NCBI GenBank assembly: GCA_023396415.1
Contig: JAEWWJ010000096.1
Location: 1 to 7,623, forward strand
DNA: 7,623 nt
DNA from: Bacteroidota bacterium
GTDB lineage: Bacteria > Bacteroidota > Bacteroidia > Bacteroidales > F082
Direction: 5' to 3'
The notes under the pieces are model-generated. The model saw only the letters and a list, made by a program, of their open reading frames with translations. It searched no databases and was not told the origin of the DNA. The position numbers and the translations under genes are program-made. Shown piece by piece: positions 1-7,300 of this stretch (the first letter of the stretch is position 1; every line of letters begins with the position of its first letter).

Positions 1-2
1 CC

Positions 3-830
3 TGGCGCTTGTGCAAAATGAACCTTGCCATTCGTGGTATTGACAGTTCGCAGGTAAAATGGAACAACGAGGGTTCATTTCTGAACGATGCACACAAAGA
101 CCTGAAAGCCGATTATATCATTGCCAATCCACCGTTTAACGTGAGCGACTGGGGAGGTGATTTGCTTCGCAAAGACGGACGCTGGCAATATGGCGTACCG
201 CCAACTGGTAACGCCAACTACGCATGGATACAACATTTCCTTTATCACTTAGCACCCAACGGACAAGCGGGTTTTGTATTGGCTAAAGGTTCGCTCACCA
301 CCAAAACATCGGGCGAAGGGGATATTCGTAAAGCATTGATCGAAAATAACCTGATTGATTGCATCGTAAACCTGCCTGCCAAACTTTTCTTAAATACTCA
401 AATACCCGCTTCGCTTTGGTTTATGAACCGCAACCGTACAAACGGCAAATTCCGCAACCGCAACAATGAGATTTTATTTATTGATGCCCGAAACCTTGGC
501 TTTTTAATAAACCGCCGAACCAAAGAGCTTTCGCAAGACGATATTCAAAAAATTGCCGGAACTTACCACAACTGGCGAAACGCTGATGGTAATTACGAAG
601 ATGTTGCCGGTTTTTGTGCATCTGCGCCAAAAAGCAAAGTGGCAGAGCTCGATTACGTGCTCACGCCCGGACGCTACGTGGGTTTGCCCGATGATGAGGA
701 TGACTTTAATTTTAACGAGCGCTTTACTGCCCTGAAAGCTGAATTAGAAGAACAGCTAAAGGAAGAAGTAAGCCTGAATAAAATAATTGCAGAAAACCTA
801 TCTAAGATAAAACTGAATGAAGAAAAGTAA
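3..830 (+). CDS. hsdM: Type I restriction-modification DNA methyltransferase subunit HsdM, 5'-truncated by window edge
   Basis: This is the C-terminal 275 residues of the N6-adenine methyltransferase subunit, which together with HsdS transfers a methyl group from S-adenosylmethionine to adenine in the recognition site. The frame is open to the window edge and begins W-R-L-C-K-M-N-L-A-I-R-G-I-D, the internal stretch that follows the SAM-binding motif in HsdM. The TTG at 9 and ATG at 18 are therefore not the real start. The catalytic motif IV NPPF is at 126-137, within ADYIIANPPFNVSDW. Downstream come the family strings NANYAWIQHFLYHL, GFVLAKGSL and IRKALIENNLIDCIVNLPAKLF. The last 40 residues are charged and probably helical (LKAELEEQLKEEVSLNKIIA), as expected for the part that packs against HsdS. 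HsdM proteins usually have about 500 residues, so roughly 200-250 N-terminal residues, including the SAM-binding motif, lie upstream. No frameshift is seen. hsdM heads the hsd operon, but a 203-bp spacer separates it from the next gene. Confidence 0.96.
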   Translation, partial: WRLCKMNLAIRGIDSSQVKWNNEGSFLNDAHKDLKADYIIANPPFNVSDWGGDLLRKDGRWQYGVPPTGNANYAWIQHFLYHLAPNGQAGFVLAKGSLTTKTSGEGDIRKALIENNLIDCIVNLPAKLFLNTQIPASLWFMNRNRTNGKFRNRNNEILFIDARNLGFLINRRTKELSQDDIQKIAGTYHNWRNADGNYEDVAGFCASAPKSKVAELDYVLTPGRYVGLPDDEDDFNFNERFTALKAELEEQLKEEVSLNKIIAENLSKIKLNEEK

Positions 831-856
831 AATAAGATTTCCGTTATTTTACTCTC

Positions 857-1012
857 ATGCTTAAAAGTAAAATAAAAAAATCCTGTTTTTCGCTAAAAAC
901 CACCAATGTGGAACAAGAAACTTCAGGTCCAAGGTCACAAATTGTGACCTTGAACACCAAAGAAACTGATTCAAAAATCAAAGATTTACAGGAAAGAATA
1001 CATTTTGAATGA
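857..1012 (+). CDS. Possible 51-codon ORF, maybe an eroded ORF6N-family fragment
   Basis: An ATG at 857 opens a frame that closes at TGA 1010-1012, giving 51 residues. Its middle reads SGPRSQIVTLNTKE and its end KIKDLQERIHFE is probably helical. The string RSQIVT is typical of the ORF6N domain just before the YAFTEQG motif. The downstream ORF6N gene carries SLVSQIVIPS at the same point, and the two frames are in phase with only seven codons between this stop and that ATG. No ribosome binding site is visible and no full domain is present. It may be a remnant of a second ORF6N gene, a short real peptide, or chance coding caused by the palindrome that lies inside it. I do not assign a function. 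Confidence 0.25.
   Translation: MLKSKIKKSCFSLKTTNVEQETSGPRSQIVTLNTKETDSKIKDLQERIHFE
930..952. repeat. 23-bp palindrome in the hsdM-ORF6N spacer, candidate operator or hairpin
   Basis: The arms CAAGGTCACAA (930-940) and TTGTGACCTTG (942-952) are exact reverse complements around a single central A. After one mismatch, two further pairs match (927-928 with 954-955). This is far more symmetry than the AT-rich surroundings would give by chance. It lies in the only real gap of the gene block, 81 nt before the ORF6N start. It could be a binding site for a dimeric regulator. As RNA it could fold a 9-bp stem with an AAATT loop, but no T-run follows on either strand, so it is not a standard intrinsic terminator. 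Its 13-bp core TCACAAATTGTGA recurs at 1238-1250. Confidence 0.6.
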
Positions 1013-1033
1013 AATTGCATAATACCATCAACA

Positions 1034-1921
1034 ATGAATAACCAAATCATACCCGTTGAAAATATCCAAAACCGGATTTTAAACATTCGTGGAATACAGG
1101 TAATTCTCGACAGAGATTTGGCAATACTTTATCAAACAGATACCCGAACTTTAAAACAGGCCGTAAAAAGGAATATTGATAGATTTCCGACTGATTTTAT
1201 GTTTGAACTTACTGAATCAGATATAAATAGCTTGGTATCACAAATTGTGATCCCATCAAAAAGTTACTTCGGAGGTGCAAAACCATTTGCTTTTACCGAA
1301 CAAGGCGTGGCTATGTTATCGGCTGTTATCCGCACACCAATTGCAATTAACATCAGTCTGCAAATAATTAGAGCTTTTGTTAAGATGCGAAAGCTAATGA
1401 CAGAAAACACCATATTATTTCAAAGGCTCGACAGGGTTGAACTAAAACAAATTGAAGCCGACCAGAAATTTGAGCAGGTTTTTAAAGCCCTCGAAAGCCG
1501 TGAAAAAATACCCGACAAAGGCATATTTTATGATGGGCAGGTATTTGATGCCTGGACATTTGTTTCTGATATTATCCGCACTGCAAACCATTCCATTATT
1601 CTCATCGACAATTATATCGACGATACCGTTTTTACTCTTTTTGCCAAGCGGAAACCGGGTGTGAAAGCAATATTTTACACCAAAAATCCCGGCAAACAAT
1701 TGCTGCTCGATGCCAAAAAATACAACGCCCAGTACGGACTCATTGAAATTGCACAAATGGATGCCGCCCACGACCGCTTTCTGATAACCGACAATACCAC
1801 GCTCTACCACCTTGGTGCTTCCCTGAAAGATTTGGGCAAAAAATGGTTTGCCTTTTCCAAAATGGAAGGGATGACCGATACCGTATTAGCTAACCTTTCA
1901 AAGATAAAGACCAATGAGTGA
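1034..1921 (+). CDS. ORF6N-domain protein with C-terminal PLD-like domain, embedded between hsdM and hsdS
   Basis: The protein has 295 residues. Residues about 10-100 form an ORF6N domain, a module of the KilA-N/BRO type found in phage-related and bacterial proteins and thought to bind DNA. Visible motifs are IRGIQVILDRDLAILY (18-33), LKQAVKRNIDRFPTDFMFEL (40-59) and FAFTEQGVAMLSAV (85-98). A helical linker spans about 105-157 (residues 119-156 look like a coiled coil). The C-terminal part (about 163-280) has the pattern HDRFLITD (246-253) followed by GASLKD (261-266) and KKWFAFSKM. This matches the phospholipase D layout HxKx4D...GxS, but with Arg in place of the Lys, so catalysis is doubtful. 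The start at 1034 is the first ATG after an in-frame TGA at 1010 and begins directly before the conserved domain; no Shine-Dalgarno is seen. The 3' end overlaps hsdS by 8 nt, so the two are probably translated together. A 60-nt sample of the 5' half (1081-1140) is 35% GC and one of the 3' half (1621-1680) is 42%. Its role is unknown. A regulatory or accessory defence role is inferred from position only. Confidence 0.88.
   Translation: MNNQIIPVENIQNRILNIRGIQVILDRDLAILYQTDTRTLKQAVKRNIDRFPTDFMFELTESDINSLVSQIVIPSKSYFGGAKPFAFTEQGVAMLSAVIRTPIAINISLQIIRAFVKMRKLMTENTILFQRLDRVELKQIEADQKFEQVFKALESREKIPDKGIFYDGQVFDAWTFVSDIIRTANHSIILIDNYIDDTVFTLFAKRKPGVKAIFYTKNPGKQLLLDAKKYNAQYGLIEIAQMDAAHDRFLITDNTTLYHLGASLKDLGKKWFAFSKMEGMTDTVLANLSKIKTNE
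1238..1250. repeat. Second copy of the 13-bp palindromic core, inside the ORF6N gene
   Basis: TCACAAATTGTGA here is identical to 935-947 in the upstream spacer. The local palindrome is 15 bp, with ATCACAA (1237-1243) and TTGTGAT (1245-1251) around a central A. The centres of the two copies (941 and 1244) are 303 bp apart. In this gene the bases encode S-Q-I-V (residues 69-72), a conserved ORF6N motif. The same bases in the spacer also read S-Q-I-V in the short ORF at 857. Shared ancestry of coding sequence is thus an alternative to a shared protein-binding site. Confidence 0.45.
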
Positions 1922-3059
1922 GTGGAAAGAATTTACAATTGAAGATTTTGCAGTAATCTTAAATCATAAAAGAATACCATTAAGTTCCACTGAACGAAGC
2001 ATAAGAAAAGGGAATTTTCCCTATTATGGAGCCTCTGGTGTTATTGATGCCGTTGACGATTTTATTTTTGATGGCGAACATGTTTTAATTTCAGAAGATG
2101 GCGAAAATTTAAAGTCAAGGCAGACACCAATTGCCTTTTTAGCAAACGGGAGATTTTGGGTTAACAATCATGCTCATATTCTTAAAGGGAAAAAAGATTT
2201 TCACAACAAGTTGATAGTACATTACTTTTCAAACTTAGATTTAAACCCCTTTATTACTGGAGCTGTTCAACCAAAATTAAACAAAGCTTCATTACAATCA
2301 ATTCCAATTTACTTACCTGACGATGAAGATGAACAAAAATCCATCGCCTCCATCCTTTCCAGCCTCGATGATAAAATAGACCTGCTCAATCGCCAAAACG
2401 CCACCCTCGAAAAAATGGCCGAAACCCTTTTTAGGCAGTGGTTTGTGGAAGAAGCGAAGGAGGAGTGGGAGGAAGTTGAACTTGGTTCTGTTATTGAAAC
2501 AACTTCTGGAGGAACACCGTCTCGAACAAATTTGATGTTTTATGAGCACGGTACAATTAGTTGGGTCAAATCAAAAGAATTGAAAGGTAGTTTTATTCTT
2601 GAAACAGAAGAAAAGATAACAAAAGAAGCTTTGATAAAATCCTCTGCAAAGATTTTACCTGCACATTCAGTTTTGATTGCGATGTATGGTGCTACAGTTG
2701 GAGAATATGCAATTATATCAAAGGAAATGACATGCAATCAAGCTATTTGTGCATTAAAACCCAACAATGACTATCCTTACTCATATTTGTATCTATTGAT
2801 TAAATCAAATAAAGAAGAACTGATAAATATGGCGGTTGGGTCAGCTCAACAAAACATTAGTCAACTATTAATAAAACAGTTACCAGTATTGAACTGTACT
2901 GATCGAATTAAGGAATTTAATTTAGTAGTAGAATCACATTTCGCAAAAATTAAATCAAACCGATCCCAAATCTGCACCCTCAGGGCATTGCGCGATTCTT
3001 TACTGCCGAAGTTAATGAGTGGTGAGGTTAAGGTAAAAGATATAAAGTTAGAAGCATGA
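1914..3059 (+). CDS. hsdS: Type I restriction-modification specificity subunit HsdS
   Basis: HsdS is the DNA-reading subunit: two target-recognition domains (TRDs) each read one half of a split recognition site, and HsdS holds the HsdM and HsdR subunits. The 381 residues show the usual order. TRD1 spans about 1-135 (GNFPYYGASGVID at 33-45; LISEDGENLKSR at 58-69). The first conserved helical spacer is about 137-180 (DEQKSIASILSSLDDKIDLL, then LEKMAETLFRQWF). TRD2 spans about 185-330 (GGTPSRTNLMFY at 199-210; AQQNISQLLIKQLPV at 311-325). The second conserved helix is about 331-370 and ends LRDSLLPKLMSGEV. The ATG at 1914 lies inside the end of the ORF6N gene (8-nt overlap) and gives the usual MSEWKEF opening. 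Base composition is a mosaic: 60-nt samples give 32% GC in TRD1 (2041-2100), 50% in the central spacer (2341-2400), 25% in TRD2 (2581-2640) and 45% near the C-terminal helix (2941-3000). This points to TRD exchange. The recognition sequence cannot be read from the protein. Confidence 0.96.
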   Translation: MSEWKEFTIEDFAVILNHKRIPLSSTERSIRKGNFPYYGASGVIDAVDDFIFDGEHVLISEDGENLKSRQTPIAFLANGRFWVNNHAHILKGKKDFHNKLIVHYFSNLDLNPFITGAVQPKLNKASLQSIPIYLPDDEDEQKSIASILSSLDDKIDLLNRQNATLEKMAETLFRQWFVEEAKEEWEEVELGSVIETTSGGTPSRTNLMFYEHGTISWVKSKELKGSFILETEEKITKEALIKSSAKILPAHSVLIAMYGATVGEYAIISKEMTCNQAICALKPNNDYPYSYLYLLIKSNKEELINMAVGSAQQNISQLLIKQLPVLNCTDRIKEFNLVVESHFAKIKSNRSQICTLRALRDSLLPKLMSGEVKVKDIKLEA

Positions 3060-3060
3060 T

Positions 3061-4332
3061 ATGGAGACAAACACAATTCTTACTTACAAAGAAGTTCTTG
3101 AAAAAATTAAAAATCAAAGTAATCATCTCTTGATTGCAAATGGTTTTAATTATGGCTTAGGTGTAAAAACTGGATACAGAGACATCTTTAAAAAGATGAC
3201 CAAGAACAACAAATATATTTACAAGGATGCAATAGAAATTATTGAGAATTGTGGCTTTGATTTAGAATATTTCATCGGTAAACTCGAAGAGGATATTAAT
3301 CAAGAAAATGGTTTTCTAAAAAAATATGTTAGCAATAAAGTAAAGCTAGACTTTATGCAAGCAACCCACGAGATTGTAAAGGCAGAGATTAAAAATATCT
3401 ATACTGAGAAGAATGATGGTATATTTATTTTACTCAAAGAGTTTACGAATTATTTTACATTAAACTATGATTCACTACTGTATCTTTTATTATTAAAGTA
3501 TAAACCGATTGAAAACGAAAAGAAGAATGCAATTGTGTTGCAATCTTCATTAAAGTTTATTGAAGAAGATTTAGATGTTCAATTAAATAATATCTACACC
3601 GAAATAAAACAGGCTAGAACAAATGGCACTTTGAAACTAAACCTTGGAAGCGATGCTAATTCCTTGGAAAAAGATTGTAAAATGCTTACTAAGACCCATT
3701 TTGTATCAGAGATAAAAGAATATTCAAAGTCGTTTAAAAAAGGTTGGCAAACAAAAGATATTGAAAGGGTTGTAAAAATTATATTTCAAGAAGAAAAAGG
3801 CTACGAGCTTTTAAATAAAATAGATGATGGAAGTAAACAGCTTACATTGTTTGATAATACAGAATTTGTTTTTGATGTAAATAGTTCAACTCAAAATTTA
3901 TTTTTTCTACATGGTGCTTTTCACATATATAAAGACGGAGGACATTTCAAAAAAATTACGCAGCAATCAGAAAAGGCATTGTATGAAAAGCTTGAAGAAG
4001 TTTTAAATAATGAAGAACAAGAAATTGTTTGTGTTTTTCAGCATAAAGAGAAAGCTGCTGTAATCTATGAAAATGAATACCTAAACCATTGCTTTGATAA
4101 ATTGGGTCAAATATCTGGCAATCTTGTAATAATAGGAAGCTCATTAGCAGATAATGACGACCATATTTTTGGGAAAATAAATGATTCTCCCATTGATAAT
4201 ATATACATATCAGCATTCGGCGATAAAGAAAAAATGTTAGACACTGCAAGATCAAAGTTCCCAAACAAGAATGTAATGTTATTCGATGCTGAAACTATCT
4301 CTTATGAATTACCTGTGGAACAAGAATCATGA
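3061..4332 (+). CDS. DUF4917 / SIR2-like protein embedded between hsdS and hsdR, candidate defence effector
   Basis: The protein has 423 residues, no signal peptide and no clear membrane segment, so it is probably cytoplasmic. Four motifs in order match the DUF4917 family and resemble the SIR2 fold: LLIANGFNYGLG (23-34, the nucleotide-binding loop), FTLNYDSLLY (132-141, compare TQNxD of sirtuins; N135 and D137), FFLHGAFHIY (281-290, with H284-G285 at the place of the catalytic HG) and LVIIGSSLADNDDHI (355-369, the late GxS loop). SIR2-like effectors in defence systems such as Thoeris ThsA and DSR consume NAD+. Whether this protein does so is inference; a structural or regulatory role is also possible. 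The long middle insert (about 150-270) is charged and helical. The gene starts 1 nt after the hsdS stop and its TGA overlaps the hsdR ATG by 4 nt, so it is built into the hsd operon and probably translationally coupled. It is AT-rich: a sample at 3781-3840 is 28% GC against 48% for a sample of hsdR (6361-6420). That suggests a separate origin. No Shine-Dalgarno is visible. Confidence 0.82.
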   Translation: METNTILTYKEVLEKIKNQSNHLLIANGFNYGLGVKTGYRDIFKKMTKNNKYIYKDAIEIIENCGFDLEYFIGKLEEDINQENGFLKKYVSNKVKLDFMQATHEIVKAEIKNIYTEKNDGIFILLKEFTNYFTLNYDSLLYLLLLKYKPIENEKKNAIVLQSSLKFIEEDLDVQLNNIYTEIKQARTNGTLKLNLGSDANSLEKDCKMLTKTHFVSEIKEYSKSFKKGWQTKDIERVVKIIFQEEKGYELLNKIDDGSKQLTLFDNTEFVFDVNSSTQNLFFLHGAFHIYKDGGHFKKITQQSEKALYEKLEEVLNNEEQEIVCVFQHKEKAAVIYENEYLNHCFDKLGQISGNLVIIGSSLADNDDHIFGKINDSPIDNIYISAFGDKEKMLDTARSKFPNKNVMLFDAETISYELPVEQES

Positions 4333-7300
4333 CCCGAATCACAGAAAATACAATCGAATCATTCGCCATCGAGTTATTTGACAAACTCGGTTACGAATAT
4401 ATCTATGCGCCCAACATAGCACCCGATGGTGATACTCCAGAGAGGGAAAGCTACGAACAGATTTTGTTGATGGGCCGTTTGCAAAAAGCAGTGAAGCGTA
4501 TCAATCACTCCATTCCTGCCGATGCACAAGCCGAAGCCATCAAAGAGATTCAACGCATTGTATCGCCCGAACTAATTGCTAATAACGAAGCGTTTCACCG
4601 ACTTTTAACCGAAGGGATTCCCGTTTCAAAACAAGTAGATGGTAACGAACGGGGCGACCGTGTTTGGTTGATTGACTTTAAGAATCCGAACAATAACGAC
4701 TTTTTGGTTGCCAACCAGTTTACGGTGGTGGAAAACAATCAGAACAAACGTCCTGATGTTATTTTGTTTGTCAACGGGATTCCGTTGGTGGTCATTGAAT
4801 TAAAGAATGCGGTGGATGAGAATGCCACCATTCATTCTGCCTTTAAACAAATAGAAACCTACAAAGCCATTATTCCAAGCCTTTTTACGTACAATGGTTT
4901 TGTGGTCATTTCCGATGGGTTGGAGGCCAAAGCGGGTTCCATTTCTGCCGGGTTCAGCCGTTTCATGGCTTGGAAGTCGGTCGATGGAAACGCAGAAGCA
5001 TCGCATTTGGTAAGCCAGTTGGAAACTTTGATTGCAGGGATGCTCAACAAGGAGACACTGATTGACATCATCCGACACTTCATTGTTTTTGAAAAAACGA
5101 AAAGAGAAGAGCCCCAAACAGGAATCATTACTATAAACACCGTTAAAAAACTTGCCGCTTATCATCAGTACTACGCTGTAAACCGGGCTGTGGAATCCAC
5201 CTTAAGAGCATCGGGCTTTTTGGAGGCAAATAAGAAATCATACTATAGTGTTGAAACACCATCGCACACCTTTATAGAATCGCCCGAAAGTTACGGCTTG
5301 CCGGGCGTGAAAAAACAACCCGTTGGCGACCGAAAAGGGGGTGTGGTGTGGCACACGCAAGGGAGCGGTAAATCGCTTTCTATGGTTTTTTACACAGGGA
5401 AAATAGTGCTGGCCATGGATAACCCAACCATTGTGGTAATTACCGACCGTAATGATTTGGACGACCAGCTTTTTGACACTTTCGCCGCATCGAAACAGCT
5501 ATTGCGTCAAGAGCCGGTGCAGGCTGAGGATAGAAACCAACTGAAAGAGCTGTTAAAAGTGGGTTCGGGCGGTGTGGTTTTTACTACCATTCAAAAGTTC
5601 CAACCCGATACTGGCAATGTCTACGAATTGCTTTCGCATCGTGAAAATATTGTGGTTATTGCCGACGAAGCCCATCGAACCCAATACGGTTTTAAAGCCA
5701 AAACCATCGACGACAAAAACGCAAAGGGCGATGTAGTGGGTAAAAAAATCGTGTATGGTTTTGCCAAATATATGCGTGATGCGTTGCCCAATGCAACCTA
5801 TTTGGGTTTTACAGGCACACCCATCGAAAACACCGATGTAAATACCCCTGCCGTTTTCGGCCATTATGTGGATATCTACGACATTGCCCAAGCCGTTGAA
5901 GATGGGGCCACTGTCCGCATTTATTACGAAAGCCGTCTGGCAAAAGTAAATTTGAGCGAAGAGGGCAAAAAGTTAGTGGACAACCTGGACGATGAACTCG
6001 ACCAGGAAGATTTAACCGATACCCAACAAGCAAAAGCCAAGTGGACACAACTGGAAGCCTTGGTTGGGAGCGAAAATCGGATCGAACAAATTGCAAAGGA
6101 CATCATCGAACACTTTGAACAACGGCAAGCTGTATTTGAGGGCAAAGGGATGATTGTTGCCATGAGCCGACGTATTGCCGCCGAATTGTACCAAGCCATT
6201 AGTAAACGTAAACCCGAATGGCATTCCGACGATCTGAACAAGGGTGTTCTCAAAGTGGTAATGACCTCTTCATCTTCCGATGGGCCAAAGATTTCAAAAC
6301 ATCATACCACCAAAGAGCAGCGCCGCACATTAGCCGAACGCATGAAAAACCCCGATGATGAACTAAAACTGGTTATCGTTCGGGATATGTGGCTCACAGG
6401 TTTTGATGCGCCCGGTATGCACACCCTTTACATAGACAAGCCCATGAAAGGGCATAACCTGATGCAAGCCATTGCAAGGGTAAACCGTGTTTACAAAGAC
6501 AAGCCGGGCGGCTTAATTGTAGATTATTTAGGCATTGCATCCGATTTGAAAAAGGCGCTCTCCTTCTATTCAGATGCAGGAGGAAAAGGCGACCCGACTA
6601 TCTTACAGGAACAGGCTGTCGAGTTGATGTTGGAAAAGCTGGAAGTGGTGTCGAATATGTATCATGGATTCAACTACGACGACTATTTCCAGGCGGGTAC
6701 CTCGCAAAAACTATCTATGATTTTAGCCGCCGAAGAACATATTTTAGGTTTGGACGACGGTAAAAAAAGATATATAAATGAGGTTACGGCTTTGTCAAAA
6801 GCCTTTGCCATAGCTATACCGCACGATCAGGCGATGGATGCCAAAGATGAAGTCTCCTTCTTTCAGGCAATAAAAGCCCGTTTGGCAAAATTCGATAGTA
6901 CAGGCTCAGGCAAAACCGACGAAGAAATTGAAACAACCATCCGTCAGGTAATAGACAAAGCCTTGGTAACTGAAAAAGTCATTGATGTTTTCGATGCCGC
7001 AGGTTTAAAGAAACCCGATATATCTATCCTTTCCGAAGAGTTCCTGTTAGAGCTGAAAGGGATGGAACATAAAAATATTGCTCTCGAAGTCTTGAAAAAA
7101 TTACTCAACGATGAGATTAAAGCAAGGGCAAAAAAGAACCTGGTGAAGAGTAAAACCTTAATGGAAATGTTAGAAAATGCCATTAAGAAGTATCACAATA
7201 AAATCCTGACAGCCGCCGAAGTCATTGAAGAACTGATAAAACTGAGCAAAGACATTGTTGAAATGGACAGCGAAGCCAAAGCAATGGGATTATCAGATTT

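Noticed and set aside
9..20. TTG at 9 or ATG at 18 as the start of hsdM
   Set aside because: The frame is open upstream (W-R-L) and the sequence here is internal to HsdM; the true start is outside the window.
930..952. CRP-type binding site
   Set aside because: CRP sites read TGTGA-N6-TCACA; here the half-sites are in the opposite order with a 3-nt gap (TCACA-N3-TGTGA).
930..960. Rho-independent terminator after hsdM
   Set aside because: A hairpin can form but no T-run follows on either strand.
995..1010. Bacteroidota-type promoter (TAnnTTTG) before the ORF6N gene
   Set aside because: The closest match, TA at 999 and TTTG at 1004-1007, has one base too many between the parts, and no clear upstream TTG element at the right distance is seen.
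1914..3059. Phase-variable, invertible hsdS
   Set aside because: There is only one hsdS, with no second partial copy, inverted repeat pair or recombinase gene in the window.
3949..3955. Run of seven A in the SIR2-like gene as a phase-variation switch
   Set aside because: Runs of this length are expected in such AT-rich DNA; there is no longer repeat tract.
4800..5165. Antisense open frames across hsdR and other genes
   Set aside because: They lie fully inside strongly supported genes, resemble no family and have no start context; they are shadows of codon bias on the other strand.
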